Counted from the stretch's first letter, positions 1 to 6,548 are shown. The stretch is 14,853 nucleotides of DNA from a bacterium HR25 (GCA_002898615.1 BEIB01000016.1:1-14853), one strand, 5' to 3'. Program-made: numbers and translations. The notes: generated from the sequence alone by a model not told the origin.

Positions 1-171
1 GAAGGCAGGAAACTCCACGTCCGGCTGCTCGAAGACGGGCTGCCCGTCAGGCCCCTCGATGCGGGCGGTGCGCCGCTCCCACTCCACCTCGTCGAAGGGG
101 TCCACCCCGGGGCGAGTGAAGAAACGAGAGAGGGGCAGAACCATGTCCGTCCTTATCTCCGCTAACGCCAT
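1..171 (-). CDS. nrdJ: Adenosylcobalamin-dependent (class II) ribonucleotide reductase, N-terminal 57 codons only
   Basis: The visible part starts MALAEIRTDMVLPLSRFF and continues with TRPGVDPFDEVEWERRTARI, the recognisable N-terminus of the B12-dependent class II reductases that make deoxyribonucleotides from ribonucleotides without needing oxygen. The gene runs off the window edge, so no catalytic cysteine, radical-site or effector-site residue can be seen. The ATG at 171 is chosen because AAGGAG (184-179) precedes it by 7 nt; a second in-frame ATG at 144 has no comparable ribosome binding site. It lies 51 nt after the DUF2188 gene and in the same direction as nrdR, so it is probably transcribed from the NrdR-box promoter at 1057-1085. 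The family call is firm for the N-terminus seen; the subtype rests on recall of homologues. Confidence 0.85.
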   Translation of the reverse strand, partial: MALAEIRTDMVLPLSRFFTRPGVDPFDEVEWERRTARIEGPDGQPVFEQPDVEFPAF

Positions 172-178
172 GACCAAA

Positions 179-184
179 CTCCTT
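179..184 (-). promoter_or_regulatory. Ribosome binding site of nrdJ
   Basis: AAGGAG on the minus strand, 7 nt before the ATG at 171. It decides the nrdJ start in favour of 171 over the internal ATG at 144. The 51 nt between the DUF2188 stop and this start hold no hairpin or NrdR-box-like palindrome, so nrdJ appears to depend on transcription from upstream. Confidence 0.6.
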
Positions 185-222
185 GTGACAACGTCTCTCG
201 AGGTGAAAAAGTCCTGTGGCTG

Positions 223-453
223 CTACCCTTCTGGCGGATACGGATCAGAGTCGTAAGTGTACTCCTTACGAACTCGTCCATCTCGCCCGTGGACTATGAA
301 CTGGGATGGCCTATTCCTCAGCGCCAGGCGACGGCCCTTCTCAATGGCCTCCCTCTGCATAGGCGCTGTCAAAGAGGGACGCTCAGCGCCCTCCCGCTCT
401 ACCCGCCAGTGGCCGGCCCTGTGCAAGACGTGGTATTTCGCTCTCTTCCCCAA
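223..453 (-). CDS. Small DUF2188 domain protein
   Basis: A protein of about 76 residues with the DUF2188 pattern: YHVLHRAGHWRVEREGAER near the start, a helix with EAIEKGRRLALRN in the middle, then FIVHGRDGRVRKEYTY and a DPYPPEG end. Homologues are usually short, stand-alone and of unknown biochemical role; no catalytic residues, signal peptide or membrane segment are visible. The start is uncertain. A GTG at 462 overlaps the ribosome binding site, while a TTG at 453 stands 8 nt after AGGAGG (467-462), so TTG is preferred; the domain begins after either one. The Shine-Dalgarno overlaps the nrdR stop codon, which points to translational coupling. It sits between nrdR and nrdJ, so it should be co-expressed with the reductase, but a role in nucleotide metabolism is only a guess from position. 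Confidence 0.75.
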   Translation of the reverse strand: MGKRAKYHVLHRAGHWRVEREGAERPSLTAPMQREAIEKGRRLALRNRPSQFIVHGRDGRVRKEYTYDSDPYPPEG

Positions 454-461
454 CTCATCCA

Positions 462-467
462 CCTCCT
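462..467 (-). promoter_or_regulatory. Ribosome binding site overlapping the nrdR stop codon
   Basis: AGGAGG on the minus strand. Its first two bases belong to the TAG stop of nrdR (468-466). It is 8 nt before the TTG at 453 and runs directly into the GTG at 462, which makes GTG an unlikely initiator. An out-of-frame ATG at 458 lies between them. Confidence 0.55.
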
Positions 468-1023
468 ATTCAGCTACCTTGCGCCTACCATGCCCTGCTC
501 GGCCAAGGCTGCGCATCGGATTTCTGGTCACCTCCGGCAGGAGCACCAGTTGGCCGGGGGGCACCTCCGCCCGGGGCCAGCCCGCCTTGAGCGCCTCCAG
601 CTCTCGCTCCAGCTCCTCCACATCGGCGAAGGCGCGGTAGACGCTGGCGAACCGTATGTACGCTATGTGGTCCAGCTCCCGCAGCCCCTCCATCACCAGC
701 TCACCTATATAGCTGGTGGGCACCTCCGCCTTCCCCAGGCTGTATACAGCCTGCTCCACCCGGTCCACCAATTCCTCTATGGCACCCAGCGGTATGGGCC
801 GCTTCTCGCAGGCCTTCCGCACCCCAGCCAGCACCTTCTCCCGGGAGAACTCCTCCCGGCGGCCGTCCTTCTTCACCACCACCACGCCCTGGAGCTCCAC
901 CCGCTCCATGGTGGTGAAGCGACGCCCACAGCGCAGGCACTCCCGCCGCCGCCGGATCCCTCCCTCCGCCGGACGGGAGTCCGTCACCTTGGACTCCGGG
1001 AAGCTGCAAAACGGACACTCCAT
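466..1023 (-). CDS. nrdR: Transcriptional repressor NrdR (zinc ribbon plus ATP-cone)
   Basis: NrdR senses ATP/dATP through its ATP-cone and represses ribonucleotide reductase genes by binding paired NrdR boxes. The 185-residue protein begins MECPFC and has the N-terminal zinc ribbon cysteines C3, C6, C29 and C32, with RRRRECLRCGRRFTT between zinc ribbon and cone. The ATP-cone covers about residues 46-136 (VVVVKKDGRREEFSREKV to IRFASVYRAF). The start is the ATG at 1023 because MECPFC is the invariable family start; the frame is open upstream but that would run through the promoter. GGAGGGG (1043-1037) lies 13 nt before it, a rather long spacing. The tail after about residue 148 adds some 35 residues beyond the usual 150-160. 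It has its own promoter, with NrdR-box-like sites that suggest self-repression, and leads an operon with the DUF2188 gene and nrdJ. Confidence 0.96.
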   Translation of the reverse strand: MECPFCSFPESKVTDSRPAEGGIRRRRECLRCGRRFTTMERVELQGVVVVKKDGRREEFSREKVLAGVRKACEKRPIPLGAIEELVDRVEQAVYSLGKAEVPTSYIGELVMEGLRELDHIAYIRFASVYRAFADVEELERELEALKAGWPRAEVPPGQLVLLPEVTRNPMRSLGRAGHGRRKVAE

Positions 1024-1056
1024 GCTGCCACCACCACCCCTCCAGGGGCAGCGAGA

Positions 1057-1085
1057 ACGATAGCACAACATCTTGGGCCTGTCAA
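1057..1085 (-). promoter_or_regulatory. Sigma70-type promoter of nrdR
   Basis: On the minus strand TTGACA (1085-1080) is a perfect -35 and TATCGT (1062-1057) a fair -10, with a 17-nt spacer. Transcription should start near 1050, giving a leader of about 27 nt before the nrdR ATG at 1023. A NrdR-box-like palindrome fills the spacer, so bound repressor would directly block RNA polymerase. No terminator is visible between the DUF3048 stop (1149) and this promoter, so some read-through from the dcw cluster is possible. Confidence 0.7.
1063..1078. promoter_or_regulatory. NrdR box 1, inside the promoter spacer
   Basis: The core CAACATCTTG (1066-1075, plus strand) fits 8 of 10 positions of the known NrdR-box core CWATATATWG. 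It sits between the -35 and -10. Its centre is 31 bp from that of box 2, three helical turns, the spacing typical of paired NrdR boxes. Confidence 0.65.
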
Positions 1086-1093
1086 CCCCACAA

Positions 1094-1109
1094 ACCCAAG
1101 ATATTGTAA
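1094..1109. promoter_or_regulatory. NrdR box 2, just upstream of the -35
   Basis: The core CAAGATATTG (1097-1106, plus strand) fits 9 of 10 positions of CWATATATWG. It is the best of the three and lies on the same helical face as box 1. Confidence 0.7.
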
Positions 1110-1114
1110 CTTGT

Positions 1115-1130
1115 CCACAAGATATCCACA
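1115..1130. promoter_or_regulatory. Degenerate third NrdR-box-like site
   Basis: CAAGATATCC (1118-1127, plus strand) shares CAAGATAT with box 2 but loses the right end of the palindrome. Its centre is 21 bp from box 2, two helical turns, so it may be an auxiliary half-site. It also overlaps two DnaA-box-like nonamers. Confidence 0.35.
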
Positions 1131-1148
1131 AAGGGCAGGGCCGGAGGC

Positions 1149-2297
1149 TCAGTGGTAGGCCAGAGAGGAGCCGTAGGCCAGCACCTCCACCCAGGTGGGC
1201 CCGCGGTTGAAGGCTATCTCCTGGCCCTGGGCATCGTAGTAGCGGGTGCGGGCGCCACCCCTCTCCTTGCGCCAAGTGGCCGTCAGGGCCACCCCGTCCT
1301 GGAAGACCAGGGCCTCCCCCTCGCCCATCACCTGGAAGAGGAGGTGGCCCTGGGCGTCCCCCACCACCTGCAACCTGACGAACTGCACCACCACGTTCTT
1401 GGCCCGCACCTGCTCGCCGCTGGCGCCGTCCACATAGGGCTGCCCTGCCTGCCAGCGCAGGTAGGCGTTGCTGGCGACATCGTAGCGCCACTCCACGGCG
1501 TAGGCGGGGAGGTTCCAGGGGCCGAAGTTGAAGGAGAGGAGACCGGCAGGGGCGCCGCCGGCGGGCGGGCCGCGGCCGGGCTGGTCGTCCTTGAAGGGCC
1601 AGGGCTCCAGTCGGGGCGGGCCCTGCCAGCCCATGCGCTCCGCCCAGTCCCACAAGCCAGCGGTGCTGGAGCGGACGTTGTGGGGGGCAGCCCGCGAGGG
1701 GTCGCGGCGGAAGGGGCCGGCAGGAAGGACGAGGCCGTTGACCTGGCGGACGCCGTAGGCGGCCACGTTACGGTCCACGTCCACCGTGGCCCCGCCCTCG
1801 GCGCCACCGAAGTGGACGAAGATGGCGTCCGTCTCCGCCGCCCAGGGTATGAAGTAGGCGCGGGCGGAGCGGACGGGCATCAGGACGTCGGCCTCGTTGC
1901 GCCAGTAGAGGGCGACGAGGCGGCTGATGCCGCCCTCCGCCACCACCTCGTAGACCAGCTCCGCCCGGCCGATGCCGAGGACCGGCCGCGCCTGCACATG
2001 GTTGTCGAAGACGACGGCCAGGGGGAGCCTGCCCAGGAGGCGCTGCCGCTCGGAGACCGGCACCGGGACGCCGTCCAGGAGCGCCGGCTCCCGCGGCTCC
2101 GGGGTGGGCGTCGGCACCGGCAGCGTGGTGGGCGGCGGGCTGGGGAAGGGGGTGAGGATCCTTCCCTCGCTCCTGCCGCCGCAGGCGAGGGCCAGCAGCG
2201 CCACCCCGGCCAGGCCCAGACGCAGGGCCGCCGGCCAGCCCGCCCCTGGCGAGGCCCGCGGGGGCAGGGCGCCCCGGGCAGCGTTCCTACGGCACAA
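1149..2297 (-). CDS. DUF3048 (YerB-like) lipoprotein
   Basis: This 382-residue protein has an Arg-containing N-terminus, a hydrophobic stretch (about 25-38) and a lipobox LALAC with C39 as the likely lipidated residue. A Pro/Thr/Ser-rich spacer follows (about 49-71), then the DUF3048 region: PLAVVFDNHVQARP (92-105), AELVYEVVAEGGISRL, RSARAYFIPWA, and the segment around DAIFVHFGGAEGG. The C-terminal part (AKNVVVQFVRL, YYDAQGQEIAFNRGPTWVEV) matches the second DUF3048 domain. The family is extracytoplasmic; its biochemical role is not known to me. The start is a TTG at 2297, supported by GGGAGG 5 nt before it. It begins 37 nt after the ftsZ stop with no visible terminator between, so it is probably transcribed with the dcw genes, and a role in wall assembly or septation is plausible but unproven. 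Confidence 0.88.
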   Translation of the reverse strand: MCRRNAARGALPPRASPGAGWPAALRLGLAGVALLALACGGRSEGRILTPFPSPPPTTLPVPTPTPEPREPALLDGVPVPVSERQRLLGRLPLAVVFDNHVQARPVLGIGRAELVYEVVAEGGISRLVALYWRNEADVLMPVRSARAYFIPWAAETDAIFVHFGGAEGGATVDVDRNVAAYGVRQVNGLVLPAGPFRRDPSRAAPHNVRSSTAGLWDWAERMGWQGPPRLEPWPFKDDQPGRGPPAGGAPAGLLSFNFGPWNLPAYAVEWRYDVASNAYLRWQAGQPYVDGASGEQVRAKNVVVQFVRLQVVGDAQGHLLFQVMGEGEALVFQDGVALTATWRKERGGARTRYYDAQGQEIAFNRGPTWVEVLAYGSSLAYH

Positions 2298-2334
2298 CCG
2301 GGCCTCCCAGGGGACGACAGCCGCCTAGTCAGCG

Positions 2335-3423
2335 TCAGCGGATGCTGACGTGCCGCCTGAGAAAGGACGGGAGCTCGGCGTCGGTCAGGTTGGGGAAGGC
2401 CTCCTGACGCAGGCGGCGCACCTCTTCCTCCTCCATCGCCTGGGACTTGGACTCCGGCACGTCGAAGCCGGCGGCGATGAGGGTGATCTTGACCTCGTCC
2501 TGGAGAGAGGGGTCGGTGGCGGTGCCGAAGATGATCTCCGCCTCCGGGTCCACCACCTCGGCGATGACCTGGGCGGCCATGTTCAGCTCGTGCAGGGACA
2601 TGTTGCCGCCGTTGGTGACGTTGAAGAGGACGCGGGTGGCGCCGTGGATCCCCACGTCCAACAGGGGGCTGCGGATGGCCGCCTGGGCGGCCTCCACGGC
2701 GCGGTTGTCGCCCCGGGCGCGGCCGATGGACATGAGGGCCGGGCCGGCGTCGGACATGATGCGGCGGACGTCGGCGAAGTCCAGGTTGATGTCGCCGGGG
2801 ATGGTGATGAGCTCGGCGATGCCCTGGATACCCTGGCGTAGGATGTCGTCGGCCAGGAGGAAGGCCTCCTGGAGGGTGGTGGTGGGCTCGCAGATGCTCA
2901 GGAGGCGGTCATTGGGGATGACGATGAGGGTGTCCACCTCGTTGCGGAGGCGGGCGATCCCCTCCTCGGCGAAGCGGCGGCGCCGCACCCCTTCGAAGGA
3001 GAAGGGCTTGGTGACCACGGCCACGGTGAGGGCGCCCACGTTCTTGGCCACCTGGGCCACCAGAGGGGCGGCGCCGGTACCGGTGCCGCCGCCCATGCCG
3101 GCGGTGATGAAGACCATGTCGGCGCCCTTGAGGGCCTCCCGCAGCTCGTCCACCGACTCCTCGGCGGCCTGACGGCCCTTCTCCGGGTCACCGCCGACGC
3201 CGAGGCCCTTGGTTATACGGTCGCCGATGCGGATCTTGTTCTCCGCCTCGCAACGCATGAGGGCCTGGGCGTCGGTATTGACGGCGATGAACTCCACCCC
3301 CCGCACCCCCACCTCGATCATGCGGTTGACGGCGTTGCAGCCGCCTCCCCCTACGCCTACCACCTTGATGGGCGGCAGGCCTTCCAGCTCCGGCCGTTGC
3401 ATCACGTTACCTCCCTTCGCCAT
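2335..3423 (-). CDS. ftsZ: Cell division protein FtsZ
   Basis: FtsZ is the tubulin-like GTPase that forms the cytokinetic ring. Seen here, numbered from the ATG at 3423 (362 residues): nucleotide-binding loop GGGGCNAVN (25-33), NTDAQAL (49-55), the tubulin signature GGGTGTG (111-117), and the T7 synergy loop NLDFAD (213-218) that completes the GTPase site of the next subunit. The globular core ends near residue 322. The C-terminal tail is only about 40 residues: a Glu/Arg-rich linker (about 323-347) and a terminal peptide [11 protein letters not shown] (348-358) resembling the FtsA-binding peptide. Two in-frame ATGs, 3423 and 3402, each have a good ribosome binding site (AGGAGG and GGAGGT); the upstream one overlaps the ftsA stop and is used here. 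The gene follows ftsA by 10 nt. Confidence 0.98.
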   Translation of the reverse strand: MAKGGNVMQRPELEGLPPIKVVGVGGGGCNAVNRMIEVGVRGVEFIAVNTDAQALMRCEAENKIRIGDRITKGLGVGGDPEKGRQAAEESVDELREALKGADMVFITAGMGGGTGTGAAPLVAQVAKNVGALTVAVVTKPFSFEGVRRRRFAEEGIARLRNEVDTLIVIPNDRLLSICEPTTTLQEAFLLADDILRQGIQGIAELITIPGDINLDFADVRRIMSDAGPALMSIGRARGDNRAVEAAQAAIRSPLLDVGIHGATRVLFNVTNGGNMSLHELNMAAQVIAEVVDPEAEIIFGTATDPSLQDEVKITLIAAGFDVPESKSQAMEEEEVRRLRQEAFPNLTDAELPSFLRRHVSIR

Positions 3424-3435
3424 TGCTCGCCTCCT
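3403..3435 (-). promoter_or_regulatory. Double ribosome binding site for two ftsZ starts
   Basis: On the minus strand AGGAGG (starting at 3435 within the ftsA stop codon) stands 6 nt before the ATG at 3423. GGAGGT, inside codons for Lys-Gly-Gly, stands about 6 nt before a second in-frame ATG at 3402. The products would differ by seven residues (MAKGGNV). Either one or both may be used. Confidence 0.5.
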
Positions 3436-4687
3436 ACTGGGGAATGAGCATCTTGAGCCACCGCTGCAGTCTCTCCCAGAGGGTGCCGCCGGCGGCGAAG
3501 GCCCGCCGGCCGCCCCGGGGTGCCTCCCCCTCGAAGCCGCCATCGGTGTAGGCGGCCCAGCGCAGGAGCCCCACGCTGGCGGCGAAGGCGGGGCCGCTCA
3601 CGGCGTCCGCCAGCCCGTACACCCCTTTGGGCAGGCCGATGCGCACCGGCACCCGCAGGAGCTGCTCCGCCAGCTCGTCCAGGCCGGGGAGGCTGGCCGT
3701 ACCGCCGGTGAGGACCAGCCCGGCGGCGATCATATCGTCGAAGCCGGCCCGCCTCACCTCCAGGTATACCATCTCCAGGATCTCCTCGGCCCGGGCCTGC
3801 AGTATCTCAACCAGACGCCGGCGCGGCACGGACTTCACCCGTTGCCCCCCGAAGGACTCCAGGTCCAGGGACTCCTCCCCGTTGATGCGGCTGGGGTGGA
3901 CGGCACCGTAGCGGAGCTTGGTCTCCTCGGCCACGGAGAAGGGTATACGTAGCCCCAGCACCAGGTCATGGGTGAAGTGATAGCCGCCCACCGGCAGGCT
4001 GGCGGTGTGGTAAGGGCTCCCGTCCACGAACACGGCCAGGTCCGTGGTGCCCCCGCCTATGTCCACCACCACCACGCCCTGGCGCTTCTCCTCCTCCTCC
4101 AGGACGGCCTCGGCAGCGGCCAGAGGGCAGGCCACCAACCCCTCCACCTGGACGCCCGCCTCCTCCAGGCAGCGGCTCAGGTTCTGGATGGCGGTGACAG
4201 AGCCGGTGACCAGGTGCACCTCCACGTCCAGCCGCTGGCCGTACATGCCTATGGGGTCCGTCACCGGGTCCTGGCCGTCCAGGATGAAGGAACGCGGTAT
4301 GACGTGGATGATCTCCCGGTTGGTGGGGAGGCTCACCGCCTGGGCGTCCTCCAGCGCCCGCTGGATATCATCGGCGCGGATGGAGCGACGTCCCCCGGTT
4401 AGGGTGGCCACCCCGCGGTGATTGAGGGAGTGCAGGTGATTGCCGCTTATACTGACGTAGGCGGAGCTGAGGCGACTGCCGCTGGCCCGCTCCGCCCGCT
4501 CCACCGAGGCGACGATGGCCTCCGTGGTGCTCTTGATGTTCTCCACCAGCCCCTTGCGGATGCCCTGGGAGCTGGCCACCCCCACGCCCAGCAGACGCAG
4601 CTCACCCTCAGGGGTGACCTCGGCCAGGAGGGTGCAGACCTTGCTGCTCCCGATGTCTATCGCTCCCAGCATGTTGCCCCTTCTCAC
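3434..4687 (-). CDS. ftsA: Cell division protein FtsA
   Basis: FtsA is the actin-like ATPase that ties FtsZ filaments to the membrane and recruits later divisome proteins. The 417-residue protein has the phosphate-1 motif DIGSSKV (11-17), the FtsA-specific 1C subdomain (about 85-165), phosphate-2 motif [16 protein letters not shown] (205-220), and adenosine motif [11 protein letters not shown] (325-335). A terminal amphipathic helix follows a Gly/Arg-rich linker ([15 protein letters not shown], 403-417) and is the expected membrane-targeting sequence. The GTG at 4687 is chosen because AAAGGAGG lies 8 nt before it; an in-frame ATG at 4672 would remove five residues and is possible. It begins 15 nt after the ftsQ stop, and its own stop overlaps the ribosome binding site of ftsZ. 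Confidence 0.97.
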   Translation of the reverse strand: MRRGNMLGAIDIGSSKVCTLLAEVTPEGELRLLGVGVASSQGIRKGLVENIKSTTEAIVASVERAERASGSRLSSAYVSISGNHLHSLNHRGVATLTGGRRSIRADDIQRALEDAQAVSLPTNREIIHVIPRSFILDGQDPVTDPIGMYGQRLDVEVHLVTGSVTAIQNLSRCLEEAGVQVEGLVACPLAAAEAVLEEEEKRQGVVVVDIGGGTTDLAVFVDGSPYHTASLPVGGYHFTHDLVLGLRIPFSVAEETKLRYGAVHPSRINGEESLDLESFGGQRVKSVPRRRLVEILQARAEEILEMVYLEVRRAGFDDMIAAGLVLTGGTASLPGLDELAEQLLRVPVRIGLPKGVYGLADAVSGPAFAASVGLLRWAAYTDGGFEGEAPRGGRRAFAAGGTLWERLQRWLKMLIPQ

Positions 4688-4702
4688 GGCGGCCGCCTCC
4701 TT

Positions 4703-5500
4703 TCAGCGTAGGGCAGGCCGGTCCCCGAACCGCAGGTCGAGGACTCGCCCGGGAAGGGACTGGGCACCCAGGGCCTTCTGCACCGCCTCCCAGACGGCCA
4801 GCTTGTACTCCAGCCCCTGGCCGTCTCCTACCACCACCCGATAGCCAGCATCGGTCTCCAGGGCCAGCCCCTCCTGGATGCTGTACTCGAAACGGACGAC
4901 CCGCACACCCAGGAGGCCCGGGGCCTGCTTGGAAATCTCCCGCGCCAGCGCCATGGGCGCGGCCGGCACCCGTTGACCTGGCGTCAGCCCTTCGGAAGAA
5001 GTTGTATCAATTATAGTCGGGGCGTCCTGGGCCGGTGATACCCCCTCCAGGACCACCCCTTCGGAGTCGATGACGTAGCGGGCATCGCCCCGCTGCCAGT
5101 AGCCCCAGGGCACCCGCTCCTGCACCCGCAGACGGACGCGGTTGGGGAAGAGGCGCTCCGCCTGGACGCTCTGCACCAGGTTGAGAGAGGCGATGCGCTG
5201 TTCTGCCTGGTCCAGGGGCAGCCCCAGCATGCTCTTCCCCTCCAGCCCGGACAGCGTCTGCAGCTCGGGGGCGGAGAGGTGCTGCGCTCCCACCACCTCC
5301 ACCGCCTGCACCCGGAAGAGGGGCGAGAAGTAGAGGCCGCAGAGGGCGGCCAGGGCCATGAGGCCGCCCCCTGCCCAGAGAAGCCGCCGGCGGCGGGCCC
5401 GCCGGGCCAGCCGCTCCTCCCGCTCCCCCAGGATCAGGCGCCCCCGCAGGACGCGTACCTTATTCGACCTGCGGCGTCCAAAGAAGCCCCTTCTTCTCAC
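4703..5500 (-). CDS. ftsQ: Cell division protein FtsQ/DivIB
   Basis: FtsQ is a bitopic membrane protein that links the cytoplasmic divisome to the septal peptidoglycan synthases. The 265 residues show a very Arg-rich cytoplasmic N-terminus (1-39), one membrane segment (about 40-58, LLWAGGGLMALAALCGLYF), a POTRA domain from about 61 (FRVQAVEVVGAQHLSAPEL, NLVQSVQAERLFPNRVRL) and a beta domain (about 133-245, WGYWQRGDARYVIDSEGVVL). The start is a GTG at 5500 with GGAG 7 nt before it. This makes the gene overlap ddl by 41 nt, much more than the 1-4 nt seen elsewhere in the cluster. No later start would keep the basic cytoplasmic segment. Sequence conservation is low, as usual for the family, so the call rests on architecture and position between ddl and ftsA. 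Confidence 0.9.
   Translation of the reverse strand: MRRRGFFGRRRSNKVRVLRGRLILGEREERLARRARRRRLLWAGGGLMALAALCGLYFSPLFRVQAVEVVGAQHLSAPELQTLSGLEGKSMLGLPLDQAEQRIASLNLVQSVQAERLFPNRVRLRVQERVPWGYWQRGDARYVIDSEGVVLEGVSPAQDAPTIIDTTSSEGLTPGQRVPAAPMALAREISKQAPGLLGVRVVRFEYSIQEGLALETDAGYRVVVGDGQGLEYKLAVWEAVQKALGAQSLPGRVLDLRFGDRPALR
5010..5015 (-). promoter_or_regulatory. Possible internal promoter -10 within ftsQ
   Basis: A perfect TATAAT on the minus strand sits in a short AT-rich island within otherwise GC-rich ftsQ, about 320 nt before the ftsA start. No good -35 is found at 16-19 nt and there is no extended TGN. Internal promoters for ftsA and ftsZ inside upstream division genes are known in E. coli; this one is weak by sequence alone. 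Confidence 0.2.
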
Positions 5501-6548
5501 GGTGCCGCTCCAGGGCCAGCTCTATCAGCCGGGTGATGAGCTCGCCGTAGGTGATGCCGGCCGCCTCCCACAGCTTGGGGTACATGCTGATGGGTGTGAA
5601 GCCGGGTATGGTGTTGATCTCGCTGACGATGGCCTCCTCCCCCACCAGGAAGAAGTCCACCCGGGCCATGCCGGCGCAGTCGATGGCCTTGTAGGCGGCG
5701 ATGGCCATAGCCTGCAGCCGCTCCGTCACCGGGCCGGGCAGGGGGACGGGGGCCACCAGCCGCGTCCCCTCCTCCAGGTACTTGGCGCGGTAGTCATAGA
5801 ACTGACGGTGGGGCACTATCTCACCCGGCGGCGAGGCGATGGGATCATCGTTCCCCAGCACCGCCACCTCTATCTCTCGCCCCGCTATGGCTCTCTCCAC
5901 CAGCGCCTTGCGGTCATAGAGAAAGGCCTCGTGCAGGGCATCGGGCAGGGCGGCCGGGCCCTCCACGCGGCTCACCCCCACGCTGGAGCCCAGGTTGGCC
6001 GGCTTGACGAAGCAAGGGAAGCCTATCTCGCTGGCCACCCGCTCCTCCACCCTGGCCGGGAGGCGGGCCCACTCGGCGACGGTGACGACGATGAAGCGGG
6101 CGGTGGGCAGCCCCGCCTGCCGGAAGACGGCCTTCATCAGGGCCTTGTCCATCCCCACGGCGCTGGCGGCCACGCCGGCCCCCACGTAGGGCGCCCCCAG
6201 CAGCTCCAGCATCCCCTGCACGGTGCCGTCCTCCCCGTGAGGGCCGTGGATGAGGGGGAAGACCACATCTGCCTCCGCCAGGGCGGACAGCACCTGGGGA
6301 CGCAGCGGTGGGCCCTCCACCTCCAGGGAGGGGAGGGGGCGGTAGCTGTTGGGAGGGACGGCCCGCAGCGCCTCTTCCGTCTCCTGGGGGGTGAGCCACA
6401 CCCCCTCCCGGGTGACGCCGAAGGGGACGGGCTGGAAGCGCTCCCGATCCATGGCCCCCAGCACCCCCTGGGCGGAGACCACCGAGACCTCGTGCTCGGC
6501 CGAGCGACCGCCGAAGAGGACGGCCACCCGCAGCCTCTCCCTGGTCAT
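5460..6548 (-). CDS. ddl: D-alanine--D-alanine ligase
   Basis: Ddl joins two D-Ala molecules with ATP in the cytoplasm; MurF then adds the dipeptide to the stem. The 362-residue ATP-grasp protein begins LRVAVLFGGRSAEHEVS, carrying the N-terminal substrate-binding Glu, and continues with HGPHGEDGTVQGMLEL (101-116) and GMDKALMK (132-139). The ATP-binding segment is FVKPANLGSSVGVSRV (180-195), the omega loop FYDYRAKY (250-257), and the metal-binding end VDFF...EINTIPGFT (297-318). The tyrosine in YDYRAKY is the residue typical of D-Ala-D-Ala rather than D-Ala-D-Lac ligases, so this is not a vancomycin-resistance type enzyme. The ATG at 6548 overlaps the murB stop by 1 nt (TGATG), and the 3' end overlaps ftsQ. 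Confidence 0.97.
   Translation of the reverse strand: MTRERLRVAVLFGGRSAEHEVSVVSAQGVLGAMDRERFQPVPFGVTREGVWLTPQETEEALRAVPPNSYRPLPSLEVEGPPLRPQVLSALAEADVVFPLIHGPHGEDGTVQGMLELLGAPYVGAGVAASAVGMDKALMKAVFRQAGLPTARFIVVTVAEWARLPARVEERVASEIGFPCFVKPANLGSSVGVSRVEGPAALPDALHEAFLYDRKALVERAIAGREIEVAVLGNDDPIASPPGEIVPHRQFYDYRAKYLEEGTRLVAPVPLPGPVTERLQAMAIAAYKAIDCAGMARVDFFLVGEEAIVSEINTIPGFTPISMYPKLWEAAGITYGELITRLIELALERHREKKGLLWTPQVE

Noticed and set aside
172..222. Possible separate promoter for nrdJ
   Set aside because: No -35/-10 pair or NrdR-box-like palindrome is visible in the 51 nt; only a ribosome binding site is seen.
1131..1151. Possible terminator after the DUF3048 gene
   Set aside because: The GC-rich stretch forms no clear stem-loop and is not followed by a T-run.
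1024..1653. Upstream extension of the nrdR frame into the DUF3048 gene
   Set aside because: It would run through the promoter and read DUF3048 out of frame. The zinc-ribbon start MECPFC fixes the NrdR start at 1023.
1152..2348. Plus-strand open frame of about 398 codons opposite the DUF3048 gene
   Set aside because: The reverse strand has a clear lipoprotein with lipobox and two domains. The plus frame is Gly/Ala/Val/His repetitive and matches nothing I recognise.
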